Positions 29,560 through 37,785 are shown, counted from the stretch's first letter. The stretch: 42,334 nucleotides of DNA from Clostridia bacterium (GCA_017438865.1 JAFRUN010000003.1:1-42334), one strand, 5' to 3'. The notes: generated from the letters alone by a model not told the origin. A program made the numbers and translations.

Positions 29560-31392
29560 TTGGACACACGGATCACGGACGAGCTGTTGAGCCGCGTCGA
29601 AAAGCCCGCGCGCTATATCGGCAGCGAATGGAATATGGAACGCAAGGAGGTCTATGACTTCCGCTTTGCGCTGTGTTTTCCGGACGTGTACGAGATCGGC
29701 ATGTCGCATCTCGGCAGCCGCATCCTGTACCGTGTGCTGAACGATATGGAGGGCGTCTTCTGCGAACGCTGCTACGCGCCGTGGACGGATATGGAGCAGG
29801 CGCTGCGCGAGCGGAACGTGCCGCTGTTCACGCTCGAAACGAAATCGCCGCTGCGCGATTTCGATATCGTCGGCTTCTCGCTGCTCTACGAGATGTGTTA
29901 CACGAACGTGCTCACGATGCTGGAGCTTTCGGACATTCCGTTTCTTTCCGCGGAACGCGACGAACGGTATCCGCTCATTGTCGCGGGCGGGCCCTGCACC
30001 TGCAACCCCGAGCCGGTCGCGGAGATCTTCGACGCGATCCTTCTGGGAGACGGCGAGGAGCTTGAGCCGGAGCTTGTCGAATGCGTGCGAAAAGCAAAGC
30101 GCGAGGGCATCGGAAAGGCGGAACTCCTGAAACGGCTTGCGAAGATCGGCGGCGTGTACGTTCCGTCGTTCTATGAACCGGTCTATGAAAACGGACGGTA
30201 CGTCCGCACGGAACGGCTGGACGACGCTGCGCCGGCACATCCGCAGAAGCGCGTCGTCCGCGACCTCGATTCCGCAAAGTACATCGGGAAACAGCTTGTG
30301 CCGCATATGCAGATCGTGCACGACCGCGTCGCGGTCGAGGTCATGCGCGGCTGTACGCGCGGCTGCCGCTTCTGCCAGGCGGGGTACATCTACCGTCCCG
30401 TGCGCGAGCGCACGAAGGAAACGCTGCTCAAACAGACGCGCGATCTCGTCGCCTGCACCGGCTATGACGAGGTCTCGCTGCTGTCGCTTTCGACCGGCGA
30501 CTACTCCGAGCTGCACGCGCTTCTGCCGCAGATCATCGACGACATGGCGGCGCAGAAGGTTTCCGTTTCGCTGCCGTCGCTGCGCATCGACTCGCTTTTG
30601 AAGGACGATCTCGAAAAGATGCAGACGGTGCGGAAGGGCGGTCTGACGTTCGCGCCGGAAGCGGGCACGCAGCGCATGCGCGACGTCATCAACAAGAACG
30701 TCACGGAGGACGATCTTCTCCGCGCGGTGACCGACGCGTTCACGGCGGGCTGGTGCGGCGTGAAGCTGTATTTCATGATCGGACTGCCGACCGAAACGGA
30801 CGAGGACATCCTCGGCATCGCGGAGCTTGCGAGGAAGGTTTCGAACGCGTTCTACCGCCTGCCGAAGGACAGGCGCGGATCGGGCTTCCGCGTGACGGTT
30901 TCCGTGTCCACGTTCGTTCCGAAGCCGTGGACGGCGTTCCAGTGGTGCGCGCAGGACCGGCAGGAGGAGATCGTGCGGAAGCAGCAGCTTCTGAAAACCG
31001 CTCTGAAGGGCGTGCGCGGCGCGGAGCTGCATTGCCATCCCTCGGTGCTTTCGGTGCTTGAAGCGGTGTTTTCGCGCGGCGACAGACGCCTTGCGGGCGT
31101 GCTGATCGACGCGTACCGGCGCGGCTGCCGCTTCGATTCGTGGGCGGAGCATTTCAAGCCGGACGCATGGGCGGCGGCGTTCGAGGCGAACGGGCTCGGC
31201 ATGGACGAGTACGCGCACCGGGAGCGCGATACGGAGGAGCCGCTGCCGTGGGAAACGATCGACGCGCTCGTCACGGTATCGTACCTGAAGCGCGAATGGG
31301 CGCGCGCAAAGGAAGCGCGCACGACAAGAGACTGCAGACAGGGCTGCAACGGATGTTTCGGAGAACATTGTGAAGATTATTGCCGCGTTTGA
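29560..31392 (+). CDS. Radical SAM protein with B12-binding-like N-terminus (TIGR03960 type)
   Basis: 610 residues from TTG 29560, with CGAGGAG upstream. Residues about 30-190 resemble a cobalamin-binding-like domain (FALCFPDVYEIGMSHLGSRI, IVAGGPCTCNPEP). The radical SAM core has the cluster motif Cys265, Cys269, Cys272 (RGCTRGCRFCQAG). A C-terminal Cys cluster, CRQGCNGCFGEHC, lies at the end. In Clostridia this family accompanies the DUF2344 protein and RNase G, as here; a role in tRNA or rRNA modification is suspected but not established. The next gene starts 23 nt before this one ends. Confidence 0.85.
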   Translation: MDTRITDELLSRVEKPARYIGSEWNMERKEVYDFRFALCFPDVYEIGMSHLGSRILYRVLNDMEGVFCERCYAPWTDMEQALRERNVPLFTLETKSPLRDFDIVGFSLLYEMCYTNVLTMLELSDIPFLSAERDERYPLIVAGGPCTCNPEPVAEIFDAILLGDGEELEPELVECVRKAKREGIGKAELLKRLAKIGGVYVPSFYEPVYENGRYVRTERLDDAAPAHPQKRVVRDLDSAKYIGKQLVPHMQIVHDRVAVEVMRGCTRGCRFCQAGYIYRPVRERTKETLLKQTRDLVACTGYDEVSLLSLSTGDYSELHALLPQIIDDMAAQKVSVSLPSLRIDSLLKDDLEKMQTVRKGGLTFAPEAGTQRMRDVINKNVTEDDLLRAVTDAFTAGWCGVKLYFMIGLPTETDEDILGIAELARKVSNAFYRLPKDRRGSGFRVTVSVSTFVPKPWTAFQWCAQDRQEEIVRKQQLLKTALKGVRGAELHCHPSVLSVLEAVFSRGDRRLAGVLIDAYRRGCRFDSWAEHFKPDAWAAAFEANGLGMDEYAHRERDTEEPLPWETIDALVTVSYLKREWARAKEARTTRDCRQGCNGCFGEHCEDYCRV

Positions 31393-32050
31393 AAAGACAA
31401 AGGAGCTCAGCTACACCTCGCACCTCGACGTGCAGCGCACGCTGCAGCGCGCGTTCCGCCGCGCCGGGCTGCCGCTGGCGTTCTCGAAGGGCTTCAATCC
31501 GCATCCGAAGCTGTCCTTTGCGACCGCACTTGCGACCGGCTATACGAGCGCCGGGGAATGGCTCGAGGTCGAGCTGGACGGCGAGATCACGCCGGAATCG
31601 TTCATCGACCGCGTGAACGCCGCATTGCCCCTCGGCATGCGGTTTGTATCCGCGTTCGCCGCGGACGACGGCTTCGGCACGCTCTCAAAAATGCTCGTCG
31701 CGGCGAAATATCTCATAACCCTGTATATGGACGCGCCCGTCACATTTGAACAAGTCGACGCGGCGGTCAGAGCGATCACGGAAAGCGACGAAGTGATCGT
31801 GGAAAAGAAGACGAAAAGCGGCGTGAAACCCGCAAACATTCGTCCCGAAATTTTGGAGGCGGAAGTCGTTTCCGCATCGGATCGCACCGCAGTCGTTGCG
31901 GTCGCGGGCGTTCTGACGGCTGCCGGCGGACTTCGCGCGGAGACATTCGCGCGGGCGATGTTCGAACGGCTGGACCTTGTCGGACGCTTCACGGCGCACC
32001 GGACCTCGCTGTGCTTTACGGGATCCGACCGGCTTTTCGCGCTCCGGTAA
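31370..32050 (+). CDS. DUF2344 (TIGR03936) protein, partner of the radical SAM protein
   Basis: 226 residues from GTG 31370, inside the end of the radical SAM gene. Family hallmarks: LSYTSHLDVQRTLQRAFRR near the N-terminus and AFSKGFNPHPKLSFA. In many bacteria the domain is fused to the radical SAM protein; here they are separate but overlapping genes, which supports a physical partnership. The reaction is unknown to me. Confidence 0.85.
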   Translation: MKIIAAFEKTKELSYTSHLDVQRTLQRAFRRAGLPLAFSKGFNPHPKLSFATALATGYTSAGEWLEVELDGEITPESFIDRVNAALPLGMRFVSAFAADDGFGTLSKMLVAAKYLITLYMDAPVTFEQVDAAVRAITESDEVIVEKKTKSGVKPANIRPEILEAEVVSASDRTAVVAVAGVLTAAGGLRAETFARAMFERLDLVGRFTAHRTSLCFTGSDRLFALR

Positions 32051-32065
32051 AAAGGAAGGTTTTTT

Positions 32066-33577
32066 ATGAATAAGGAAATTCTGGTTGACGCCAACGCGTT
32101 CAATACGCGCGTGGCGGTCGTCGAGGACGGCACGCCTGTCGAGCTCTATGTGGAGCAGGAAGGCAGTGAACGCCTCGTCGGCAACATCTATCTCGGCAAG
32201 GTGCAAAACGTCCTTCCCGGGATGCAGGCGGCGTTTGTGGACATCGGGCTCGAGAAGAACGCGTTTCTGTACGCGGGCGACGTGTTCACGCCGGGCGACG
32301 CCTACGATGAACTCGAAAACATCCCCGAAACGCGCAAGATCAGCGATATGCTGAAGCCCGGCCAGAGCGTGGTCGTGCAGGTCGCAAAGGATCCGGTGGG
32401 CACGAAGGGCGCGCGCGTGACCACGCATCTCACGCTTGCTGGACGCTCGCTTGTGCTGATGCCCACGGTGGAATACATCGGCGTAAGCCGCCGTATTGAA
32501 AAAGAGGACGAGCGCACGCGGCTGAGAAAGCTCATCAAGGAACTGAAGCCGGAGGGCATGGGCGTGATCGTCCGCACCGCCTCCGCCGGACGCACGAAGG
32601 AAGCGTTCACGGAGGAGCTCGACAGTTTGAAGCTCCTGTACGCTGAGATCCAGAAGAAGGCGAAGACGATGAAGGCACCGAAGCTCCTGCACGAGGAGCA
32701 GAGTCTTCTCTACCGCACGGTGCGCGATCTTCTGATGCGCGACGTGGACCGGCTGTTCGTCAACGACCGCGACGCGTATAATGAGCTTTGCGAGATCGCG
32801 TCCGTCATGGCGCCGAAGCTCAAGGCGCGCATTCTCTTCAAGGACAGCGAAGCGCTGTTCGAGCGCTGCGAGGCGGAGAGCAAGATCGACAAGGCGCTTG
32901 CCCGCAAGGTCTGGCTGAAGAGCGGCGGATACCTGATCATCGACCGCGCGGAGGCGCTGACCGTCATCGACGTCAACACCGGCAAGTTCGTCGGCAAGGA
33001 CAACCTCGAAAAGACGATCACCGCGACCAACTGCGAGGCGGCGACGGAGATCGCGCTGCAGCTGCGGCTTCGCGACATCGGCGGCATCGTCATCATCGAC
33101 TTCATCGACATGGAGAAGGAGTCGAACCGCCAGCTCGTGCTGCAGACGCTGAAAAACGCCATGCACGACGATCACACGCGCTCGCATGTGTTCGGCTTCA
33201 CGCGGCTGGGGCTCGTGGAGCTCACGCGCAAAAAGACCGGCAGAAGCATCGGCGACACGCTGAAGGTCACCTGCCCGTGCTGCGAGGGCGAGGGAAAGGT
33301 GCTCGCACCGCATACGGTGTTCAACAAGCTGCGCAAGCAGACGCTGCAGATCCTGAAGAGCTCGAGCATCCGCCGGATGTATATCGAGGTGCATCCGGAC
33401 GTCAAGGCGGCGATGGAGTCGCTGTGCAAAAAGAACGGCACGCTGTTCCCCGAGGTCGAGAACGTTTCGTTCTACGTCCGCGCAAACGAGAATATGCATC
33501 CCGAAAAGTACACCGTGCGTCCGCTGCCGGACAAGAAGGTCGCCGAGGCGAAGCGCCTCTGCACGGTGCTGCATTAA
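32066..33577 (+). CDS. rng: Ribonuclease G/E family
   Basis: 503 residues, RNase G-like in length (no long C-terminal scaffold). An S1 domain is inserted early (about 35-125: GNIYLGKVQNVLPGMQAAFVDIG). Catalytic Asp302 (IDVNTGKF) and Asp345 (IIDFIDM) are in place, and the zinc-link CPCC starts at residue 403. It processes rRNA and mRNA. Position before rplU is common in Clostridia. AAGGAAGG-type ribosome-binding site. Confidence 0.93.
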   Translation: MNKEILVDANAFNTRVAVVEDGTPVELYVEQEGSERLVGNIYLGKVQNVLPGMQAAFVDIGLEKNAFLYAGDVFTPGDAYDELENIPETRKISDMLKPGQSVVVQVAKDPVGTKGARVTTHLTLAGRSLVLMPTVEYIGVSRRIEKEDERTRLRKLIKELKPEGMGVIVRTASAGRTKEAFTEELDSLKLLYAEIQKKAKTMKAPKLLHEEQSLLYRTVRDLLMRDVDRLFVNDRDAYNELCEIASVMAPKLKARILFKDSEALFERCEAESKIDKALARKVWLKSGGYLIIDRAEALTVIDVNTGKFVGKDNLEKTITATNCEAATEIALQLRLRDIGGIVIIDFIDMEKESNRQLVLQTLKNAMHDDHTRSHVFGFTRLGLVELTRKKTGRSIGDTLKVTCPCCEGEGKVLAPHTVFNKLRKQTLQILKSSSIRRMYIEVHPDVKAAMESLCKKNGTLFPEVENVSFYVRANENMHPEKYTVRPLPDKKVAEAKRLCTVLH

Positions 33578-33601
33578 AGCCGAAAAAAGCTGATAAAATC
33601 T

Positions 33602-33631
33602 TGAAAAAAGTCGTTGACAACGGCTTTTTTC
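33602..33631 (+). terminator. Terminator of rng overlapping the rplU -35 box
   Basis: AAAAAAGTCGTT-GAC-AACGGCTTTTTT forms a hairpin with an A-run and T-run. The loop and flanks spell TTGACA, the -35 box of the next promoter. Confidence 0.7.
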
Positions 33632-33642
33632 TGTGTTATAGT
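33614..33642 (+). promoter_or_regulatory. Sigma-A promoter of rplU-prp-rpmA
   Basis: Perfect -35 TTGACA (33614-33619), 17-nt spacer, TATAGT (33637-33642). Transcription would start about 33650, leaving an 80-nt leader. Confidence 0.85.
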
Positions 33643-33647
33643 CATGC

Positions 33648-33715
33648 GGTGAGCCGCTTCGGAGCGGTATTTAAGTGCGCCTGCGGGCGCCTCCGTATTT
33701 GAGCGAGTCTGGGAA
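33648..33715 (+). promoter_or_regulatory. Probable L21 leader RNA
   Basis: The leader holds two compact hairpins, CCGCT-TCGG-AGCGG and GCGCC-TGCG-GGCGC, then a conserved-looking single-stranded stretch TTTGAGCGAGTCTGGG before the ribosome-binding site. L21 leaders upstream of rplU-prp-rpmA are known in Firmicutes and are thought to mediate autogenous control by L21. The match is by position and shape, not by a covariance search. Confidence 0.6.
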
Positions 33716-33731
33716 GAAGGAGGAAGCACAA

Positions 33732-34037
33732 ATGTACGCAATCATTCAGACCGGTGGTAAACAGTACAAGGTTCAGGTCGGCGACGAAGTTCTCGTGGAG
33801 AAGCTCGACGCCGAAGTCGGCACCGAAGTCACTCTGGATGTTCTGCTCGTCGCAGACGGCGAAACCGTCACGGTCGGCAAGCCCGTGGTGGAAGGCGTCA
33901 AGGCAACCGCAAAGGTTCTCGAGCACGGCAAGGGCAAGAAGGTCATCGTCTTCAAGTACAAGCCCAAGAAGAACATCCGCAAGAAGCGCGGCCATCGTCA
34001 ACCGTTCACCAAGGTTGAGATCACCGCGATCGGCTGA
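33732..34037 (+). CDS. rplU: 50S ribosomal protein L21
   Basis: 101 residues, complete. [18 protein letters not shown] at the start and [17 protein letters not shown] near the end are diagnostic. GAAGGAGGAAG precedes ATG 33732; in-frame starts further upstream lie in the leader and are not used. Confidence 0.98.
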   Translation: MYAIIQTGGKQYKVQVGDEVLVEKLDAEVGTEVTLDVLLVADGETVTVGKPVVEGVKATAKVLEHGKGKKVIVFKYKPKKNIRKKRGHRQPFTKVEITAIG

Positions 34038-34040
34038 TCC

Positions 34041-34370
34041 ATGATCACCGTGACCGTCACCCGCGAAAACGGCAGCCCCGTCGGGTTTCACGTTTCCGGG
34101 CACGCGAATATGGGTGAGTACGGGGAAGACCTCGTGTGCGCGGCGGTTTCCGCCGTTGTGCAGACGGCGATCCTCGGGATCACGGAAGTTTGTCACATTC
34201 AGGCAGGCGTTTCCGTCGAAGAAGGAAACACGACCTGCATTCTCGAAAAGGGTGCGGATCCGGATGAGATCCAAAGGGCGGGCATCGTCTTTGACACGAT
34301 GATCGCGGGCTTAAGGAGCATTCGGGCGTCGTATCCCGGGACCCTCAAATTTCGGAACAAGGAGGTTTAG
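34041..34370 (+). CDS. prp: Ribosomal-processing cysteine protease Prp
   Basis: 109 residues (YsxB family). Catalytic His21 (SGHANMG) and Cys33 (EDLVCAAVSAV) are present. Prp removes the N-terminal extension of L27 in Firmicutes. It lies 3 nt behind rplU and 3 nt before rpmA, and the L27 encoded next carries the expected cleavage motif. Confidence 0.95.
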   Translation: MITVTVTRENGSPVGFHVSGHANMGEYGEDLVCAAVSAVVQTAILGITEVCHIQAGVSVEEGNTTCILEKGADPDEIQRAGIVFDTMIAGLRSIRASYPGTLKFRNKEV

Positions 34371-34373
34371 ATC

Positions 34374-34667
34374 ATGTTTCAGATGAATCTGCAGCTTTTT
34401 GCACATAAAAAGGGCGTCGGTTCCTCCCGTAACGGCAGAGACAGCGAATCGAAGCGTCTCGGACCGAAGCGTGCGGACGGTCAGTTCGTTCTCGCCGGCA
34501 ACATTCTCGTTCGTCAGCGCGGCACGCACTTCCATCCCGGCACCAACGTCGGCATCGGCAAGGATGACACGCTGTTCGCGAAGATCGACGGCATCGTCCG
34601 TTTCGAGGTTCGTCACGCGGGCAAGAAGACCGTGAGCGTGTACGCCGAAGAGCAGGCCGAAGCATAA
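34374..34667 (+). CDS. rpmA: 50S ribosomal protein L27 (precursor)
   Basis: 97 residues from ATG 34374, preceded by AAGGAGG. The N-terminus [18 protein letters not shown] holds the Prp cleavage site after LQLF; mature L27 would begin with Ala-His-Lys-Lys. ATG 34383, three codons on, is a possible alternative start. Confidence 0.97.
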   Translation: MFQMNLQLFAHKKGVGSSRNGRDSESKRLGPKRADGQFVLAGNILVRQRGTHFHPGTNVGIGKDDTLFAKIDGIVRFEVRHAGKKTVSVYAEEQAEA

Positions 34668-34682
34668 TCAAAAATACAGTCG

Positions 34683-34711
34683 GAAAGAGCGTTTTATACG
34701 CTCTTTTTTTA
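34683..34711 (+). terminator. Terminator of rplU-prp-rpmA
   Basis: AAGAGCG-TTTTATA-CGCTCTT followed by a T-run. Confidence 0.85.
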
Positions 34712-34773
34712 TGGATTTCGTGCAACGGATATGGTATCATATGATGCAGAAAAAAGCGGAGGAAACGGTTCCC

Positions 34774-35220
34774 ATGATCGGATTGCGGCATTTTTGCAGA
34801 GAGGACGCGGAAACCGTCCGGTCGAAGACTGTTCCCGAAATGCATCCGGACGAGGTCGAACGCATGATCGCGGACTGGAACGCGGGAGTGTTTGAGGGAC
34901 GGTATTTTGAGATGTTCGCCGTCACGAAGGACGGGCGGATCGTCGGCAGCGCGTCCGTAGCGGAACGCAGTCAGAGCGCCGTGTCGTTCGGGATCGAGAT
35001 TTTCCCGGAGGAGCAGGGAAAAGGGATCGCCCCGGAAGCGATGCGCCTTCTTTCGGAACAGGCGAAGGAGAAAGGGTACCGCGCCGTTCTCGATCAGGTG
35101 CGGACGGACAACGCGGCAAGCATCCGGCTGCACGAAAAGGCCGGCTTCGAATCCGACGGATACGCGTACCGCAACCGGCGCGGGCATGAAGTCGTCCTGT
35201 ATCTGAAACTGCTGTACTGA
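34774..35220 (+). CDS. GNAT-family N-acetyltransferase
   Basis: 148 residues from ATG 34774, behind GCGGAGG. Acetyl-CoA binding segment FPEEQGKGIAPEAMRLL (Q/RxxGxG/A type), then NAASIRLHEKAGFESDG near the C-terminus. Substrate unknown. Fifteen nt before the kinase-like gene, so probably co-transcribed with it. In related genomes obg often occupies this place after rpmA. Confidence 0.85.
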   Translation: MIGLRHFCREDAETVRSKTVPEMHPDEVERMIADWNAGVFEGRYFEMFAVTKDGRIVGSASVAERSQSAVSFGIEIFPEEQGKGIAPEAMRLLSEQAKEKGYRAVLDQVRTDNAASIRLHEKAGFESDGYAYRNRRGHEVVLYLKLLY

Positions 35221-35235
35221 TCGGAGGGAGCGCAA

Positions 35236-36255
35236 ATGGACGCAGAGCTCATAAGGATATTCGGGCTGTTTTTCGACGACGCGCCGAAGGCGGTGCGTTC
35301 GATCGAAACCGGTCACGGCGAGGAGGATTTCCGCGCCGCCTTTCTCATTGAAACGGACGGGGGAAACAAATATGTATTGAAGCTCGCGGACAACGATTTC
35401 ACGTTTCCGGAGAAGATCGCCGTGTGGAAGCGGACGGTCGAAGAATACCGGAAGCTCGGATATTACTGCCCGACGATCTTTAGAGACCGGACGGGCGGCT
35501 TTCCGCGTGTCGCATACCACGGGCGCAGATGCGTCGCCTACGCCGAGGAATTCGCGCCGTACCGTCCCGCTTCGGACCGTCTCTCCGGTGAAGAATGTGA
35601 TGAGGATGCGCTTTATGAGACCTACAAGGGCGATATCTGGCGGATGACCGCGCGGGTTGCGGCGCAGCACTTCGATTATACGGATGATCCTTCGGCGTAC
35701 TGCCTGTTTGAGACGTTCTGTCCGAGCGACGAGACCGACGAAGTGCTTGATAACGCGCTTGAATGGAAGAAATACGCGGACACGCTGCCCGAACGATTCC
35801 GGGAACAGACGGAACGGATCTGGAAGCTCTGGACGGAGAACCGCGCCGCGCTCGAGCCGGTCTACCGGACGCTTCCGACCTCCGTGTTTCAGGCGGACCT
35901 CAATCCGACGAACATTCTGCTCGACGACAGCGGCAGATTCGTCGGCGTGTATGATTTCAACCTCTGCGGAAAAGACGTGTTTCTGAACTACCTGATGCGC
36001 GAGAACTACGCGGGATTCGAGAAAGAGATCGACATGATCCGCGACGCGCTGAAGATCTCGACCGCGTATTATCGCTTCTCGGAAGCGGAAAAGGACGCGG
36101 CGCTGATGCTGTACCGCTGCCTGAAACCGCTCTGGTACAGCAGGACGGAGGATCTCAAGGCGCTCGGCGGCGACGAAAAAGCGGTCGGGGAATTCCTCCG
36201 TAAAACGGAATTCTATCTGACCGCGGAGATCGATTTCAGATCTTATATGGAATGA
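35236..36255 (+). CDS. APH-type phosphotransferase-like protein
   Basis: 339 residues. Protein-kinase-like fold of the aminoglycoside/choline kinase superfamily: YVLKLADND (Lys about 50) in the N-lobe, and VFQADLNPTNILLDDSG with VYDFNLCG in the C-lobe. In the usual HxDxxxxN motif the His is Gln (QADLNPTN), while the catalytic Asp, Asn and the metal-binding Asp (DFN) remain. It may phosphorylate a small molecule; antibiotic resistance should not be assumed. GGAGGGAG precedes the ATG. It converges with the next gene at a 6-nt distance and has no terminator. Confidence 0.78.
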   Translation: MDAELIRIFGLFFDDAPKAVRSIETGHGEEDFRAAFLIETDGGNKYVLKLADNDFTFPEKIAVWKRTVEEYRKLGYYCPTIFRDRTGGFPRVAYHGRRCVAYAEEFAPYRPASDRLSGEECDEDALYETYKGDIWRMTARVAAQHFDYTDDPSAYCLFETFCPSDETDEVLDNALEWKKYADTLPERFREQTERIWKLWTENRAALEPVYRTLPTSVFQADLNPTNILLDDSGRFVGVYDFNLCGKDVFLNYLMRENYAGFEKEIDMIRDALKISTAYYRFSEAEKDAALMLYRCLKPLWYSRTEDLKALGGDEKAVGEFLRKTEFYLTAEIDFRSYME

Positions 36256-36261
36256 CGCGGA

Positions 36262-37164
36262 TTACCGGTGGATATACATGCGCGTCAGATCCGGTTCGCC
36301 GTCGCCCTGCACCATGCAGAGGAATTCCCAGCCGTAGCGCTCATAAAAGCCTGTGTGGTCGGTGACGAGGTAGACGGGGGAGATTCCGTGCGCGCGCAGA
36401 TCCTCGACCGCCGTATTGAGGAGCGCGCCCGCGATCCCGCGGCGGCGGTACGCTTCGTCCGTATAGACCGCGCAGACGTTCGGCGCGAGGTCCTTCCGGT
36501 CGTGAAAATCGTTTTCGATCACGCCGAGCCCGCCGGCGATCGTTTCGCCGTCGAGGCACAGATACCAGCCGTACTCGGTTTCGCCGGAAAGATACTCGTC
36601 CATGCAGGCAAGGTACGCCTCTTTCGGCACGCCCCATTTTGAATGGAACCATTCCGCGGCGCGGTCCTTAAGTTCGGGACGCTCGCGCAGGGTGATGAAA
36701 CGGAGCGCGGAGGAAAGATCGAGACGATAGATCCGGTGCGGGGCAATGCCGTCGTAATAGAACACATAATCCTTCGGCGGCTCGACGGTTTCCAGAAGAC
36801 GCGCGCCGAGATGTTCGATCGTGCGGATCGAAGCGGCGTTGTCGAAATCGCAGGAGAAGATCAGATGATCCATGCCGTGTGCCGCCGCGACGGGTTCGAG
36901 CATACGGCAGGCATCGTATGCGTAATGATGCCCGCGGTACATCTCGTCGATCTCATAGCCGACGTTTCCGTTGTAGCGGGAGTGATAATTGTGCCCGAGA
37001 CGCAGCGAAATCGCACCGACGGTTTCGCCGGTCGCTTTCAGGACGATGTTCCAGTAATAGAACGGCAGGATCCTGTCGTCGCCCGCGTCGGTTTCGATGA
37101 GATCAAGGTCCAGAACCGGACCGGAAATGTGAAAGAACTCCTTGCGGAACGGTGCTTCGGACAT
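36262..37164 (-). CDS. Double GNAT acetyltransferase
   Basis: 300 residues with two GNAT halves. The N-terminal half (about 1-150) has EIDEMYRGHHYAYDACRML and NAASIRTIEHLGARLLE; the C-terminal half (about 155-300) has VYTDEAYRRRGIAGALLNTAV and TGFYERYGWEFL. The second half keeps the RRxGIA acetyl-CoA motif better than the first. ATG 37164 has AAGGAGG upstream; in-frame starts further back would run into the tRNA-Ala terminator. Substrate unknown. Confidence 0.85.
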   Translation of the reverse strand: MSEAPFRKEFFHISGPVLDLDLIETDAGDDRILPFYYWNIVLKATGETVGAISLRLGHNYHSRYNGNVGYEIDEMYRGHHYAYDACRMLEPVAAAHGMDHLIFSCDFDNAASIRTIEHLGARLLETVEPPKDYVFYYDGIAPHRIYRLDLSSALRFITLRERPELKDRAAEWFHSKWGVPKEAYLACMDEYLSGETEYGWYLCLDGETIAGGLGVIENDFHDRKDLAPNVCAVYTDEAYRRRGIAGALLNTAVEDLRAHGISPVYLVTDHTGFYERYGWEFLCMVQGDGEPDLTRMYIHR

Positions 37165-37188
37165 GGGACGCCTCCTTTGAATCGGTAT

Positions 37189-37222
37189 AAAAACAGGGCT
37201 GCAACCGAAATTGCAACCCTTT
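37189..37222 (-). terminator. Terminator of tRNA-Ala
   Basis: On the minus strand AGGGTTGCA / TGCAGCCCT with a short loop, followed by GTTTTT. Confidence 0.75.
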
Positions 37223-37298
37223 TGGTGGAGCATAGGAGATTCGAACTCCTGACCTCAACATTGCGAACGTTGCGCGCTACCAACTGTGCTAATGCCCC
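37223..37298 (-). tRNA. tRNA-Ala (anticodon CGC)
   Basis: 76 nt with encoded CCA. Acceptor GGGGCAT/ATGCTCC, anticodon stem CAACG/TGTTG, loop TTCGCAA, anticodon CGC. T-arm AGGAG-TTCGAAT-CTCCT. Unlike tRNA-Ser next door it has no repeat tail. Confidence 0.95.
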
Positions 37299-37311
37299 GC
37301 GAACAGAAAAC

Positions 37312-37339
37312 ATTATACACGGTTTCCGAAAAAAAGCAA
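37312..37339 (-). promoter_or_regulatory. Promoter of tRNA-Ala
   Basis: Minus strand TTGCTT (37339-37334), 16-nt spacer, TATAAT (37317-37312). Confidence 0.8.
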
Positions 37340-37379
37340 GGGGTTTTTCAAAAATATTTTCGGGATCGGAAAATATATC

Positions 37380-37408
37380 TTGCTTTTTTTAACGGTATGT
37401 TGTAAGAT
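37380..37408 (+). promoter_or_regulatory. Promoter of tRNA-Ser
   Basis: TTGCTT (37380-37385), 17-nt spacer, TAAGAT (37403-37408), 22 nt before the tRNA. Confidence 0.65.
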
Positions 37409-37430
37409 AGCAAAGGTGTCCGAACGCCTT

Positions 37431-37522
37431 GCAGAGATGGCTGAGCTTGGTCTAAGGCGCACGACTGGAAATCGTGTATACCAGGAATGGTATCGAGGGT
37501 TCGAATCCCTCTCTCTGCGCCA
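37431..37522 (+). tRNA. tRNA-Ser (anticodon GGA)
   Basis: 92 nt with long variable arm (ATACC/GGTAT) and encoded CCA. Acceptor GCAGAGA/TCTCTGC, anticodon stem CACGA/TCGTG, loop CTGGAAA, anticodon GGA. Its 3' end is duplicated at 37695-37712. Confidence 0.96.
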
Positions 37523-37558
37523 CGAAAACAACCGCCCGATCCGGGCGGTTGTTTTCAT
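37523..37558 (+). terminator. Terminator of tRNA-Ser
   Basis: AAAACAACCGCCCG-AT-CCGGGCGGTTGTTTT (37525-37555) followed by CATTT. An almost identical copy is at 37713-37748. Confidence 0.88.
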
Positions 37559-37565
37559 TTTGGAT

Positions 37566-37712
37566 GAGGGGATTCGACTGAGCGACCGCAAAACGACGCA
37601 GTGCGTCGTTTTGCAGCGAAGCGGCTTTGCGGCAGGGCGGAGTGCACAGCATGGAATGCGGGCATGACAGCCCGATATCCACCGCCGCAAAGGGATCCCT
37701 CTCTCTGCGCCA
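37566..37712 (+). repeat. tRNA-tail repeat element, copy at tRNA-Ser, with duplicated tRNA 3' end
   Basis: 37566-37577 is the reverse complement of the tRNA-Ser T-loop/stem (37501-37511) with one extra G. The 117-nt core is 37575-37691; its hairpin GCAAAACGACGCA-G-TGCGTCGTTTTGC is perfect over 13 bp, and the 8-bp inverted repeat TTTGCGGC/GCCGCAAA bounds a 50-nt middle (37634-37683). After the core the tRNA-Ser 3' end with CCA is repeated (37695-37712). The left block matches the tRNA-Val copy in 56 of 62 bases; the middle is much less conserved except for its last ten bases (CCGATATCCA). No gene. Confidence 0.87.
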
Positions 37713-37785
37713 CGAAAACAACCGCCCGATCCGGGCGGCTGTTTTCATTTTGGATGAGTGGATTCGACTGAGCGACCGCAAAACG
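37695..37785 (+). repeat. 91-bp direct repeat of 37505-37595
   Basis: Covers tRNA-Ser 3' end, terminator, spacer, inverted T-arm and the first 21 nt of the core. It differs from 37505-37595 at only two positions (37739 and 37759). The period is 190 bp, so the locus looks like one and a half tandem units. Confidence 0.93.

Noticed and set aside
29533-31368. 611-residue minus-strand ORF
   Set aside because: Antisense to the radical SAM gene; His/Arg/Asp-rich shadow composition.
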